A stretch of 64,000 bases of DNA from Thiohalomonas denitrificans (GCF_900102855.1 NZ_FMWD01000008.1:117118-181117), one strand, 5' to 3'. Shown: positions 1-11,500, counted from the first letter of the stretch. Program-made: numbers and translations. The notes: generated by a model not told the origin, from the sequence alone.

Positions 1-1
1 C

Positions 2-1057
2 TCCAAAATTCGTCCTACCGCCGAGTACGAGGCCTCGGTTGCGCTCATTACGCTGGAAGACTGGACGGCTGCCGGTGACGTACTGGTCGACTTCAGAAAG
101 CGGTATCCCGAACATGAACTGCAGCCGGAGGTTACCAACAAACTGGCGTACGTCTACAAGGAAGCGGGCCAGTTGTCGCTGGCGGCAGCGGAGTATGAGC
201 GGGTCGAGACCGAATCCAGTGATGACGAGGTGCGCCGCGGCGCCTTGATGCTGGCAGCAGAGCTGTACGAAGAAGCCGGTGACACGGACCGTACCCTGCA
301 GGTATACCGGCGCTACGTCGAATACTTCCTCCGTCCGGTCGAGCTGGCACTGGAGACCCGGTTCAAGATTGCGACGATCTACAAGGAGCGTTCAGAAAAC
401 GATCTGTATCTTTCGGAGCTGAAGGCTATCGTTGCGATCGATGCGGCCGCGGACTCGGAGCGAACGGACCGCACGCGTTATCTGGCCGCCACTTCGGCCC
501 TGGTGCTGGCGGAGCCGTTCTACTCGAGGTTCTCCAAGATCAGGATCATCAAGCCGATCGAAAAAAACATGAAGGCCAAGCAAAAGTCGATGAAAGCGGC
601 GATCGACCAATTTGCAAAACTGACGGATTACGAGGTGGGAGAGACCACCGCTGCCGCCACCTTCTATATGGCGGAAATCTATTACGACTTTGCGCGGGCA
701 CTTATCGAATCCGAGCGGCCACAAGAGCTCAGTGCACTGGAGCGGGAGCAGTACGAACTCGCTATCGAGGATCAGGCCTACCCGTTCGAAAACAAGGCCA
801 TTTCCGTGCACGAAAAGAATCTCGAGCTGATGGGCATCGGCATTTACAACGAATGGATCGACAAGAGCATCCACAAGCTCGCTTCGCTCGTGCCGGTGCG
901 TTACGCCAAGGCCGAGGAAAGCACCGGCTTCATACCGCGTCTGGAATCTTTCCGTTATACCCTGCCGGGCGCTGTGCCTGAATCCGGGGAGATGGCCGAG
1001 GGCGAACAGCCCGCCGAAGCCGGAGACAGTGAGATAGAGGGTGGGCCTGATGCGTAA
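2..1057 (+). CDS. TPR-repeat protein, 5' end cut by window
   Basis: The reading frame is open from base 2 to the TAA at 1055-1057, so only the C-terminal ~351 residues are present. The visible part is a run of short amphipathic helix pairs rich in Ala, Glu and Tyr, as in tetratricopeptide repeats, for example around the AGQLSLAAAEYERV stretch and the AAELYEEAGDTDRTLQVYRRY stretch. The C-terminal tail is acidic and Gly/Glu-rich. Such proteins act as periplasmic or outer-membrane scaffolds. It sits directly upstream of a TPR lipoprotein and an ExbB/ExbD/TonB-like set on the same strand and overlaps the next gene by 8 bases, so it is probably part of that operon. Its N-terminus, and hence any signal peptide, lies outside the window. 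Confidence 0.75.
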   Translation, partial: SKIRPTAEYEASVALITLEDWTAAGDVLVDFRKRYPEHELQPEVTNKLAYVYKEAGQLSLAAAEYERVETESSDDEVRRGALMLAAELYEEAGDTDRTLQVYRRYVEYFLRPVELALETRFKIATIYKERSENDLYLSELKAIVAIDAAADSERTDRTRYLAATSALVLAEPFYSRFSKIRIIKPIEKNMKAKQKSMKAAIDQFAKLTDYEVGETTAAATFYMAEIYYDFARALIESERPQELSALEREQYELAIEDQAYPFENKAISVHEKNLELMGIGIYNEWIDKSIHKLASLVPVRYAKAEESTGFIPRLESFRYTLPGAVPESGEMAEGEQPAEAGDSEIEGGPDA

Positions 1058-1742
1058 GCTCCTCGGAACAAAGCGAGCATGGACACGGCCTGCTTTGCAG
1101 GAGAGGGCGCACCGCAATGCGGGCGTATCCCGACAGCGGATTACGCTGATTCTTCTTCTTTACAGCATCTTTTTCGTCGGCTGCGCCGGTGTGACTCCGG
1201 AACCAGCCGTCAATGAAACCAAACCTGAAGAGCAGAGCGATACGATCACAGTCAAGGACCACGCTTCGATCGATTCACGCGCCCGTTCCGATTTCAGGGC
1301 GGCACTTACATTTCTGGACGACGGGCAATACGAAAAGGGTATCCAACTTCTGGAGAGTGTGATCGAGCGCGCTCCCGAGGCGATTGCGCCGCAGGTCAAT
1401 CTGGCCATAGCCCATGTCAGGCTGGAACAGCTCGAGTTGGCTGAAGAAAGGTTTCAGCGCGCGCTGGAGATCAACCCGTCCCATCCGGTGACAAATAATG
1501 AATACGCTCTTCTGCTTCGCAAGGTGGGCCGTTTCCCGGAAGCCAGGAACTTCTATCGAAAGGCGTTGCAAGCGTATCCGGACTTCCAGCCGGCGCGAAA
1601 AAATCTGGGCATTCTGTGTGACCTGTACATGAACGATCCGGAGTGTGCTCTCGAGCATTATCAGGCCTATGCCGAAGCTGTGCCGGGAGATGAGGATGTG
1701 GAGCTCTGGATCGTGGATCTGAAAAGGCGAGTGGGGGACTAG
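1050..1742 (+). CDS. TPR-repeat lipoprotein
   Basis: About 230 residues. A hydrophobic stretch (LILLLYSIFFVGC) ends in a lipobox-like FVGC, so the mature protein probably starts at that Cys and is attached to a membrane by lipid. The remainder holds three to four TPR units, the clearest being LEQLELAEERFQRALEINP and GRFPEARNFYRKALQAYP. ATG 1050 is preferred over GTG 1041 because a GAGGG ribosome site lies at 1036-1040. The first 35 residues are unusually long and basic for a lipoprotein signal. It overlaps the upstream TPR gene and is followed after 2 bases by the next gene. By analogy with other ExbBD-associated TPR lipoproteins it may be a scaffold for the envelope complex; its partner is unknown. 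Confidence 0.8.
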   Translation: MRKLLGTKRAWTRPALQERAHRNAGVSRQRITLILLLYSIFFVGCAGVTPEPAVNETKPEEQSDTITVKDHASIDSRARSDFRAALTFLDDGQYEKGIQLLESVIERAPEAIAPQVNLAIAHVRLEQLELAEERFQRALEINPSHPVTNNEYALLLRKVGRFPEARNFYRKALQAYPDFQPARKNLGILCDLYMNDPECALEHYQAYAEAVPGDEDVELWIVDLKRRVGD

Positions 1743-1744
1743 GT

Positions 1745-2011
1745 ATGCGTGTCCGAATGAGCTGTCTGGTGATGTGTCTCGTGTTGCCGGCGTTTGCGGC
1801 GGCGGAAGATGAAGCGAAGGAGTTGTCAGGGATCTCCGTCGTTGGCAATGACGAGGCGCCCAAGTCCCTCTACATCGTGCCCTGGAAAAGTTCGGAGATT
1901 GGCGTGGAGTCCGGCCTCTCCTCAAATCTGATGAACGATGGCATGGGCCCGGTGGACAAGGAGGTCTTCATGCGGCAACTGGATTTTTATGAAACGAGCA
2001 GTCAAGAGTGA
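1745..2011 (+). CDS. Small secreted hypothetical protein
   Basis: 88 residues with a typical Sec signal peptide (MRVRMSCLVMCLVLPAFAAA, cleavage near residue 20). The mature ~68 residues are hydrophilic and acidic with no domain I recognise. The start follows the previous stop by 2 bases and the next gene begins 48 bases later, so it belongs to the operon. A small periplasmic protein just upstream of the ExbB homologue could be an accessory subunit of the energised complex; that is inference from position only. Confidence 0.65.
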   Translation: MRVRMSCLVMCLVLPAFAAAEDEAKELSGISVVGNDEAPKSLYIVPWKSSEIGVESGLSSNLMNDGMGPVDKEVFMRQLDFYETSSQE

Positions 2012-2059
2012 CTGCGTACCCAACAAACATGAGGTGACTACAACGATGAGGACGAGGAC

Positions 2060-2749
2060 ATGGGTTTGATCGAGACACTTGTAGAGTTCATTCAGAACGG
2101 GGGCAAATTCATGTTCCCGATTCTGTTTGTCGGCGCTATCGGTGCGGGGATCGCCATTGAGCGTTTCATCACGCTGAGCCTGGTGAGGGTCAAGAACCGC
2201 AGTATGTGGAACCGCCTTGAGCCGGTGATCTCCGAGGGCGATTTCGCAACCGCGCGCGAGATGACCAGTGACAACGATTCCACCGTCAGTCAGATGCTCG
2301 CACTCGGGCTTGCGCGCCAAGGTTCCGTGCGGCGCCGTGAGGACATCGAGATCGCGATGGAAGAGGGAATGATGGAAATCATCCCGCAGCTCGAAAAGCG
2401 CACAGGCTACATCGCACTGTTTGCCAATATCGCAACACTGTTGGGGCTGTTGGGGACCATCATGGGCTTGATCTCGGCTTTCAACGCGGTGGCAAATGCC
2501 AATCCCGCGGAAAAGGCCGACCTGCTCTCCGCGAGTATCTCGGTGGCGATGAATACGACGGCGTTCGGTCTGATGGTGGCAATACCGCTCCTGGTGATCC
2601 ACGCCTATCTCAATTCCCGCACGGGAGAAATCGTCGACAGTCTGGAAATGGCGTCGGTCAAAACCCTCAACGTCATCTCGGGTACCGCTCCGCGCAAATA
2701 TCAGGCGAGTACCGCGAAGGCGGAACCGGCTCCGGCGGCGGCAGGCTGA
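2060..2749 (+). CDS. MotA/TolQ/ExbB-family proton channel protein
   Basis: 229 residues. The N-terminal part has one membrane helix (FMFPILFVGAIGAGIAIERFI), then a cytoplasmic segment, then two membrane helices (ALFANIATLLGLLGTIMGLI and the AFGLMVAIPLLVIHAYL stretch), which is the three-helix TolQ/ExbB layout. The TLLGLLGTIMGLI sequence is the family signature. The protein forms the inner-membrane channel that, with ExbD-type proteins, couples proton flow to work on the outer membrane. Two ExbD genes and a TonB-like transducer follow directly. The Ala/Pro-rich C-terminal tail is not conserved. The start ATG is preceded by the purine-rich gaggacgagga. Confidence 0.92.
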   Translation: MGLIETLVEFIQNGGKFMFPILFVGAIGAGIAIERFITLSLVRVKNRSMWNRLEPVISEGDFATAREMTSDNDSTVSQMLALGLARQGSVRRREDIEIAMEEGMMEIIPQLEKRTGYIALFANIATLLGLLGTIMGLISAFNAVANANPAEKADLLSASISVAMNTTAFGLMVAIPLLVIHAYLNSRTGEIVDSLEMASVKTLNVISGTAPRKYQASTAKAEPAPAAAG

Positions 2750-2751
2750 CT

Positions 2752-3240
2752 ATGGGTCGCAGACACCACTACAGGCGAAAAAAAGAGACGCCCGAGCTGG
2801 ACGTCACCACCTTCCTCAACCTGATGGTGGTGTTAATCCCATTCCTTCTGATCACGGCGGTTTTCTCGCGTATCACGATTCAGGAATTGAATATGCCGGA
2901 GTCTGCCGGCGGTGGGGAGGTCGATAAGCCGCTGGTGACGATCGAGGTGATTGTGAGGGAAAACGCGATCGAGATCGGTGATGGCAAAAGCGTCACTCTC
3001 TCCATCCCCAAGGTGGACGGCGCCCATGATATCGAGAAGCTTTCGGAATTTCTGATGAAGCTGAAGGCGAAGTATGAAGACAAGGAAGACGCCATCGTCC
3101 TGGTTGAGCCCGACATTCCCTATGAGGACATGATCCATGTGATGGACGCGGTGAAGGTTGCCGAAATCACGGAAGAGGACGAGGAAGAGATACAGAAGCT
3201 GGTTCTTTTTCCGGAGATTTCGATAGGGGATGCACCATGA
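2752..3240 (+). CDS. ExbD/TolR-family protein, conserved Asp replaced by Asn
   Basis: 162 residues: a short basic N-terminus, one membrane helix (FLNLMVVLIPFLLITAVF, about residues 21-38) and a periplasmic domain, as in ExbD/TolR. In the family an Asp in this helix carries the proton. Aligning with the next gene, where the motif is LMDVF, puts Asn23 (codon at 2818-2820) at that place, so this subunit probably does not carry the proton itself. It begins 2 bases after the ExbB homologue stops and its TGA overlaps the ATG of the second ExbD. An ExbD pair with one degenerate member suggests a heteromeric stator. Confidence 0.85.
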   Translation: MGRRHHYRRKKETPELDVTTFLNLMVVLIPFLLITAVFSRITIQELNMPESAGGGEVDKPLVTIEVIVRENAIEIGDGKSVTLSIPKVDGAHDIEKLSEFLMKLKAKYEDKEDAIVLVEPDIPYEDMIHVMDAVKVAEITEEDEEEIQKLVLFPEISIGDAP

Positions 3241-3737
3241 AAAATACCCGCCGGATGAAGCGGATGTCGCGCGCGAAAAAGCGCAGCAAAAACAGTGCTC
3301 TCAATCTGACGTCTTTGATGGACGTGTTCACTATCCTGGTTTTCTTCCTGTTGGTGAATCAGTCGAGCACCGAAGTGCTCGAGCCGCCAAAGGAAATTGC
3401 TTTGCCCGATTCGGTGGTGGAATCAAAACCGCGCCAGACGGTCATCATGCTTGTGAGTGCTGAACACGTGATGGTGCAGGGGGAGCCCTTGATCGAGACA
3501 GCCGACGTAATGAAAGTGAAGGGGAGTAGCGTCGAGGCCATCGAAGAGAAATTAAAGCGCATCCAGGAGAATACCGTCGGACTCAACACAGCGGCTGTGG
3601 CGAAGAGCAAGGAAGTGACCATCCTTGCGGACAAGGGCATCCCTTTCAAAATTCTTAAAAAATTGATGTCGACCTGCACCAGCGCCGGATACAGCAGAAT
3701 TTCGCTGGCAGTGAATCAAAAAGCATCACAAAGCTAG
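3237..3737 (+). CDS. ExbD/TolR-family protein, proton-carrying Asp present
   Basis: 166 residues with a strongly basic cytoplasmic N-terminus, a membrane helix containing the canonical LMDVFTILVFFLL (Asp29) and a periplasmic C-terminal domain. This is the competent ExbD/TolR subunit of the proton channel. Its ATG overlaps the previous stop (ATGA), which implies translational coupling, and the transducer gene follows directly. The periplasmic domain ends with a stretch (FKILKKLMSTCTSAGY) matching the usual ExbD C-terminal fold. Confidence 0.9.
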   Translation: MKNTRRMKRMSRAKKRSKNSALNLTSLMDVFTILVFFLLVNQSSTEVLEPPKEIALPDSVVESKPRQTVIMLVSAEHVMVQGEPLIETADVMKVKGSSVEAIEEKLKRIQENTVGLNTAAVAKSKEVTILADKGIPFKILKKLMSTCTSAGYSRISLAVNQKASQS

Positions 3738-5117
3738 TTGAATCGCGTGAATACAGCCAAATCACAAGAAGAACAAGACCTCTACGCGTTGATCGCCGAG
3801 ACGGAGACGAACCTTTCTGTCTTGCAGAAACGATTGCGTGCCATAGAAACCGAATTCGAAAGCGTTGCCCCGCAAAAAGAGCGCTATGAACTGCTGGCGA
3901 CTGTCTGCAGCTCACTGGACCGACTGCATGAACTGGGGGCCGATGACCTTTTCTGGGGAGAGAGTGTACCGGATGCCGACGGGCAACTGGACCGTGCCCG
4001 GCGGAGCGTCGCCGCATTCAGCCAGAGCATCGAAGGCCTCGAGCAGAGCCGAAAAAAGGTCGAGCAGGGCATCGAAGAGCAGTCATGGAAGCTCGAAACA
4101 CTAAGTGAAGAGCTGAAGGAACTGAAGGAAAAGGAACGGCTGCGACTCGATGAATTCGTCATCGAGCGGGAAGAGAGTGCACTTCCTTACCGCCCCACCG
4201 CCATGCCCTGGTCGAAACAGGGTGAAGACGAACGCCGCTTTCGAAAGGTCCTGCTGCTAACGCTGCTTGTCAGCTTTCTGTTTGGCTATACCACGCATTA
4301 CTGGACGCTCCCGATGCCGGATCCGGAAGAACCGGTAGAGATCCCCGAGCGTCTCGCCAAGCTGGTGAAAAAATCCGAGCCCCCACCTCCGCCTCCGAAA
4401 AAGGAAGAGAAAAAGGAGCCCGATACCGAGAAGGAGAAGACAGAAAAGAAGGAAAAGAAGGAGCCCAAACCCACTCCGGCCGAAAAGCAAAAGGCACGCA
4501 AGACGGCGGAGAGTTCCGGTGTGCTGGCTTTCAAGAACAGCTTTGCGGATCTGATCGACAACGCACCCGATGCGGAGCTGGGTGCCGACGCCAGGGTCAA
4601 TGACGTCGGGAAGAAGGCCGAGGGCGGCCAGACCCAGCGCTCCATTGTCACGTCAGCAGCGAAGAGCGGTAGCGGCGGAATCGATTCCGCAGCGCTCAGT
4701 CGAGACGTGGGTGGTGGTGGCGAAGCCGGTGTAACCGGGGTGGCCTTCTCGCGAGTCGACAGTGCAATCGGTACCGATATGAAAGACGGTGCCGATCGTC
4801 CGCTGAGTGATGGGCCGGGGCCATCACGTACGGACGAAGAGATCCAGATCGTGTTTGACCGTTACAAGGCGACACTCTACCGCATCTACAACAAGGAACT
4901 TCGCAAGGACCCGACCCTACAGGGCAAACTCGTACTGCGGATGACGATCGAACCGGATGGCACGGTCTCCGCAGTCAGGTCCGAATCCAGCGACCTGGGC
5001 TCGAAAGAACTCGTTGCACAGATCGTCGCGCGTGTCGGCCGGTTCAACTTCGGCCCGAAAGAGGGTGTACCGGCAGTGACCATTCTGTATCCCATCGACT
5101 TCCTGCCGGCGAGCTGA
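3738..5117 (+). CDS. TonB-like energy transducer with AgmX/PglI-type C-terminus
   Basis: 459 residues from TTG 3738; GTG 3747 is an alternative start. Layout: N-terminal coiled coil (1-150), a single membrane helix (VLLLTLLVSFLFGYTTHYW, about 168-190), a Pro/Lys/Glu-rich spacer (about 200-260) as in TonB, a low-complexity Gly/Ser part, and a C-terminal domain from about 365 (IQIVFDRYKATLYRIYNKEL to YPIDF) of the AgmX/PglI type, related to TonB C-terminal domains. The long cytoplasmic coiled coil ahead of the helix is not found in classical TonB. The protein should reach across the periplasm and pass ExbBD-derived force to an outer-membrane partner; the nearest candidate is the barrel protein at 18031. 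Confidence 0.85.
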   Translation: MNRVNTAKSQEEQDLYALIAETETNLSVLQKRLRAIETEFESVAPQKERYELLATVCSSLDRLHELGADDLFWGESVPDADGQLDRARRSVAAFSQSIEGLEQSRKKVEQGIEEQSWKLETLSEELKELKEKERLRLDEFVIEREESALPYRPTAMPWSKQGEDERRFRKVLLLTLLVSFLFGYTTHYWTLPMPDPEEPVEIPERLAKLVKKSEPPPPPPKKEEKKEPDTEKEKTEKKEKKEPKPTPAEKQKARKTAESSGVLAFKNSFADLIDNAPDAELGADARVNDVGKKAEGGQTQRSIVTSAAKSGSGGIDSAALSRDVGGGGEAGVTGVAFSRVDSAIGTDMKDGADRPLSDGPGPSRTDEEIQIVFDRYKATLYRIYNKELRKDPTLQGKLVLRMTIEPDGTVSAVRSESSDLGSKELVAQIVARVGRFNFGPKEGVPAVTILYPIDFLPAS

Positions 5118-5552
5118 ATGTACTGCCACGATCTCCGGGCCGATCCGGCCCCGGAGACTTTCGCCCTGCACGATCATGGATGTTTTTTTCCGCCTTCACT
5201 TGGCCTTTTTACCGGACCCGGGGTTTGTCTTTTTCACCTCGGGCGGGCGTGCGGGACACCGAACAGCCAGGCGCGATCGAACGCAATCCGTTCATGGCCT
5301 GGTGACGAACTTCACCGGTTTGCCTGCGAGAACGCCCATCTGGTCGAGCAACGCCTGCAGGTGCGTAGCTGTTCACGTTTTTGACTGCTTTTAAGACGCA
5401 CAATCACCCCGAAAAACTAACAACAAAAAGAGCCAGGAATTGTCCACACGCTTGCAGGGAACTATTCGAAACATGGTCAGACGAGTGTTCACGATTGCTG
5501 TGTCCGCTCTCGTCTTGCTATCGCCTGCCGAAATACTCCCTGTTCAGTCGTC
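5118..5552. other. Gap between transducer gene and giant DUF11 gene
   Basis: 435 bases without a convincing gene. At 5133-5156 there is a GC-rich inverted repeat (CTCCGGGCC / GGCCCCGGAG) with only a short T-rich stretch behind it, a possible weak terminator. ATG 5473 opens a 41-codon frame with a hydrophobic signal-like N-terminus (RRVFTIAVSALVLLSPA) ending at 5598, overlapping the start of the giant gene in another frame. It could be a leader peptide or chance. The AT-rich stretch at 5395-5445 could hold the promoter for the giant gene, but I see no clear -35/-10 pair. Confidence 0.4.
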
Positions 5553-8500
5553 GTGGTGCCGCTCTTTTCAGCTTCGCATGGGATGTATTCCGGGATGAGG
5601 GGTTGGTGTTCGCAGAATCTCGTTTCGGCGTTCGCGGCACGTCCGGACAACACCGTGTTGCTTGAAAGGGGCCCGTTCGGGCGTGCCGCGGCCGGTGGTT
5701 TTTGCAAGCAGACTGATGCGTCCCCCCGCCGTTTTGGGCTTGGTCTCCAACTATTGCTTCTTTTCATCTTTCTGGTGGGTGCGGCCTCCTCTGCCCAGGC
5801 GGACGACTGTTCCTCTCACGGGGGTGTGATTGACGGTACCGTAGTCAACCCTGCTCCTTCCCAGATCAACATCGACACGAATTGCACCATCAGGAACTTT
5901 CAGGACCCCAACGAACTGATCAGTAACATCAGCTTTTATACGTCGCCTGGCCAAACCGACACCAGGCACCTGGTGATATTCGATAATGTCACTCATACCG
6001 GCAACATGTCGTGCAACTCCACGCATGAACACAAGATCTGGTTTACCAACGGATCGGCCAGCAAAATCATGGACAGCTCCTGCCAGAATCTGGTCATTCC
6101 GGTGGAGAAAATCGATAAAAGCAACCCGGCACCCACTGCCACGGTTGGTATCCCCTTCACCTACACCATGGCGATTCCGGTCTTCTATGACCCGGCGACC
6201 GGCAGCGTGCTTGATGACACCGGTTCCCCAAACCCCCTGGGAACCATCACCATCCGTGATGACCTGTCGACGGCTGCCATCGGCGCCGATCTGACCTATC
6301 TGGAGCACAAGGTCTATTGGAAGGAGGCGCCGGATTCGCCGCTCACATCCGGTACGGACTACACCTTCTCCGACGGCGGTGGCCAGCAGCTCGAGTTCAG
6401 TTTTCCTCCGGACTTCTCCATCCCGGCTTATACACAGTTGATGATTGAGCTGACCGTCGTTCTTGATGACACGCCAGCCAACACCGCCGGGACGATGTTC
6501 AGAAATACGGCCTCGTGGGAGTTCGCGCGCTGGATCGATGTCAACGAAAACGGTATCGAGGATGAGGGCGAATACTTCAATCCGCTTCCTGGCGAGTCCG
6601 GGGTAACGGAGTACATGACCATCGCCGAGCCCGATTTGCTGGTCACCAAGGAGAGTACCGCGACGGCTCTCAATATCGGTGTTGTTGCCCCCTTTACCAT
6701 CGATGTGCAGAACATCGGCGGTGAGGATGCCTGGGAGGTCACCATTGACGACATCTTGCCCGACAACGGTGCTGGCGCCGGCATGTGCGAGTATGACCCG
6801 CTTACTCTCACTCCCGGACTCACGGCAGAGATCACCGATGCTGGCGGCAATACGCTACGACCATTGACGGCAGGCACTGACTATCTCGTCAATTATAATA
6901 GCTGCGATCTTAGTCTGACGGTGACGGAGGATGGGGGCCAAATCGCACCCGGCCAGCATCTGCTAATCAATTTTTCCGCGCAACTCGACTCCGACACCTC
7001 TGCCGATGGCGAAACGCTCACCAACATCGCGGGTGCCACCCGCTGGTTCAATGCCGCCAGCAGTTTCGGTAACCGCCGACAGTACGACAGAACACTCAAT
7101 GACGGCACCCCGGGCATTGACGATCACCAGGACAGCTACAGCGTTACTACCGGCCTGTCCGGCTACTACTTCGAGAAAACCGTAGTCAACCGGGATACAG
7201 GCGTTGGTCCTGGTCCGGACATGACTGCCGCGCCGGGCGATACGCTGCGCTACCAGCTGCGCCTGTTCAACGTCGACCAGACCATCGACGGCGTCACCAT
7301 TACCGATTCGCTGGATTCCGATCGTTTCGACCTGTCGAGTTTCTCGATGGTGACGCGCCCTGCGAACACCACTTTCAGCCTGACCGGTAACGAGTTGGTG
7401 GTTACCGGTGCCGCCGGCACTCCTCTTAATGTTGACGAGTTGGGCGAACTCATTGTCGAGTTCGACATCACCCTGCTCGATACCCTGACAACGGGCACTG
7501 AGGCCCACAATCAGGCGAGCCTCACAGCCGATCAGGGTACCCCCGCGAACACCGACGACGACTTTGTCGCCATCAGCGATGACCCCTATCTCAACGGTGT
7601 GGCCGCCCCCGATGATCCGGACGACAACACTACGATAGGTGACGAAGACCCCACCATCGTGACCATCCAGACGCCCGGTCCTCTGTCCAAGGCGAAAACT
7701 CAGGACACGGCCAGCATTGGTGAGCGGTTCAGCTACGCCATCACTGTGCCGGCGGACCCGGTTGATGTGTCCCTTTTCGACGTGCGGGTCGAGGACGTCC
7801 TCCCGGACAACGTGGAAATGGAATTTGTGGGGGCCGAGGTGCTCGCCGGAGGTGACTGGACGCTCACCAACACCGGCACAGCTACCGCACCGGTGCTCGA
7901 GGATACGATCAGTGGTATCGACGTTCCCGCCGGTGGCCAGGCGGAGATCGAAATCACCTTCGAGCTGCTCAATACGGAAGGCAATCAGAGCGGTTTAAGT
8001 TTCGTCAACAGTGCTTCTTACACCTACAACCGTCGCAACGACGACAGCACCACCACCATGCCGGGTGGCGGGGATACCAGCGGTGAAATGACCATCGTCG
8101 AGCCGGATCTTGTGGCCGAAAAGGCGGTCAGTTTCTTCTCGCCAGCCGACAAACAGCCGACGGACGCAGCCACCGTCGGTGATGTACTCGAATACGCGGT
8201 TACCATCACCAACAACGGCGACTCCACCGCGTTCGATACCAGTGTGGTCGATACCCTCCCGCCCGATGTCTCCCTGGTTACCGGCTCCGCCACCGCACAG
8301 ATCGAAGGCGTCGATGTCGACGGCTTTGTTGTCACACCGACCACGCTGCCCAATGGTGATCTGGTCTGGGGCGGGGAGAACGGTGACGGCAGTTTCGATA
8401 TACCTGCCGATCAAACGCTGGTGCTGACTTATCGAGTGACAGTTGAGTCGGTTACCGGTACCGACATCACCAACAGCGTCCACGTGGACTGGACTTCGCT

Positions 8501-11500
8501 GGACGGCGGCAGCACCGCCGAGCGTAGCGGCGACGGTTGCCCGGTCACCACCGCGCTCGATGATTATTGCTTCGGACCGGCTACGGCTTCCCCTATCAAC
8601 ACGGTCGATAACACCTCGATCAGCAAATCGGCTATCGACGACAGTTATGGAGAGGAGCCGGCAAGCACTACCGATCGTGTGCTACGGGTCGGTGACACCG
8701 TTACCTATGAGCTGACGCTGAGTCTGCAGGAGTACACGACGGGTAGTGTCGTGGTGCAGGATACCTTGCCGACAGGGATGGCCCTGGAGAGCTTCAGCAT
8801 CGAACACGGCGGCACCAACTTCATTTACAGCCTCGAAACGCCACCGCAGCCGGGCGACACCGGTCTCCTGGAGTGGAACTTCGGCGACATAACCAACGAG
8901 CCTGATGGTACGTCCGTTGATCAACTGGTGATCCGCTATGTTGCGGAGGTCGTTGTTGATGACCCGGATGTGGGTGTGGGCTACGACACCTCCATCCTGC
9001 TCGACAACGCCGCCTCGCTCACATATACCGGCGGTGATCCCGAAGTCTATCCCGACCGCCTGACGGCGACCACGACGATCGAGGTGCGCCAGCCGCAGAT
9101 GAGCGCCATCACCAAGGTGGATCTGGGCACCGATCGCACGGGCAGTGGTACCGAACTCGATCCCTATCAGGTCGACATCGCCAACGATGAGATGCTCTTT
9201 CAGCTCTCTTCCTGTAACGCTGGTCTGGCGCCGGCTTACGGAGTGGTGATCACGGACCTGCTCGCCGGGGAGCTGGACGAAGCCGATCTGACAGCGAACT
9301 CTCCGGTGGTGAAGATCGGCGACACCACGTTGCAGGAGGGTTCCGATTACTCCCTGACGGTACCCGCACGCGAAGGTGAGATGCGGATTACCCTGCTTGA
9401 TAGCGCCCCCGTCGCTCCGACCGAATGCGTTACGGTCGACTACAGCATCGGCTTTCATACCGACCTCACCAGTGAAACGACATGGAATAATGCAGCTCAG
9501 CTGGCGGAGTACTGGTCGCTGCCGACAGATGGCCGTAGCTACACCTCCACGGAATCAGCGCAGGTATGGATGACCAATCTGGTCAACGTGGAGCCGCTGT
9601 CCAAGGAGTTGGTATCGCCGAATGAAGCGACCATCGGTGAAGAGGTGATTTACACCATCAGAGTACCCGGTGAACCGGTCAACGCGGCGTTCGAAAATGT
9701 GGTGGTGACGGATGAGTTACATGCTGCACTCGAGTATGTTGGTGCGACTGCAGTCGATCTGAACGGCGACCCTGTTGCTCTGGTAGACAGCAGTGTCGGG
9801 AATAGCGTGGAACTGGCCGTCGAGCACATCCCGGCGGGTCAGAAGGCCATCATTACGCTTACGGCAAGGGTGGCGAACAACGCGGATGCCAATGCCGGCA
9901 CCAGCTTCAGGAATGCGGCTTCCTATACCTATGAAGGGATGCCGGTGGACGCCGACACTTCCGACGACAGTGGTGCACTCACCATCGTCGAGCCGGAGCT
10001 GGCCATCGCCAAAGAGGTGGCCAACGTCACCAGTCCGGACGCAGCGCCCAAGGCCGGGGATACCCTGCGCTACAGCGTGACCTTTACCGCCAGCGGCGGG
10101 ACAAACTTCTCCGACGCCTTCGATCTCCTGATTGAAGACAGCCTTAGCCTTGGCCTGGTATACGAGACCGGCACGGCCACTGTGGATGGAACGGACAACA
10201 CCATTACCGACCCTGCGACCAATGGCGGCGACGGTATTACCACCGCGCAGACCCTGACCTGGAGTTTGGCCGACGCCACAGCGGACATCGACGTGCCTGA
10301 AGGAAGCACGCTCACCGTGACCTATGACGTGCTGGTGCTGGACAGCGTGCTGGCCGGACAGGAACTGACCAACAGCGCCAACGTGCAGTGGACCGGTATC
10401 GATGGTGATGACGCTTTCGAGCGTGACGGCAGCGGCGCTCCGGACGTCAATAACGTCAACGACTATTTCACCGGTCCGGCTACCACCACGCTGAACACGC
10501 TGGACAGCACCACTCTCACCAAGAGCCGTGTGACCGACACCTGGGAGGCGGGGACCGATGTGCGTGTGGGCGACCTCATCGATTACGAGCTGCGTATCCA
10601 GCTCGATGAGGGCAGCCACAGCGGCCTGACACTGAGCGATGTACTGCCTCAGGGGCTCCAGTTCGAGGAGGTGGTGAGCATCAATGGGGAAACCACCGCT
10701 CCTTATAGTGCAGTGGCTCCTTTCAGTCATGCGGACATCGCCGCTCCGGTCGTGGGGGGCGATGCAGCCAGCGGTACGAGTACCGTCACCTGGACCCTGG
10801 GCGATATCGTCAATGCAGCGGACGGCGACAGCAGTAATGACAAGTTTGTCATCATCTACCGAGCCCGTGTGCTGAATGACAGCCTTGCCCAGACCGACAG
10901 CACCACGCTGAGCAATACCGCGACCCTGGACTACAACACCGCCACCGAAACGGCGAGCCAAACCGACGGCGAAAGCGCGACCCTCCTGCAGCCCCATCTG
11001 ACGGTCGGCAAAAGTGCGGCGCCGGAGGACGGCGACAGCGCCATCAGCGCCGGTGAACTCATTACCTATACGGTGGATGTCACTAACACGGGTGCGGCAC
11101 CCGCCTACGATCCGGTGGTGCAGGATACCCTGCCGGTGGGGCTGCGCCAGGGTGGCGTGACCACCACCAGCATTACCCTGGTAGCTGCCGGTACCGAACT
11201 GCCGCTGCTGCAACCTGACTTCGATCCGGCCACCGGCACTGCCATCTGGGATTTCGATACCGGTGCGGCCGATGCCTACACCATCCCGGCGAACGATACC
11301 CTGCGTATCACCTATACCGTCAACGCCGATGACAACCTTGGCCCCAGCCTGACCCTGGCCAACTCGGTACTGGCAACCGACTACTACTCCTTTGATAACG
11401 ATGCAGTGCCGACGGCCGGTACGGTCAGCGGCGTGCGTCAGCACTACGGCCCGAGCAACATAGATACGGTCGAACTGATCACACCGGTACCGGGTGCACC

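Noticed and set aside
5473..5598. A 41-codon signal-peptide-like gene before the giant gene
   Set aside because: It has a fair hydrophobic core but overlaps the giant gene's start, is very short and has only a weak ribosome site; kept as a note in the gap entry.
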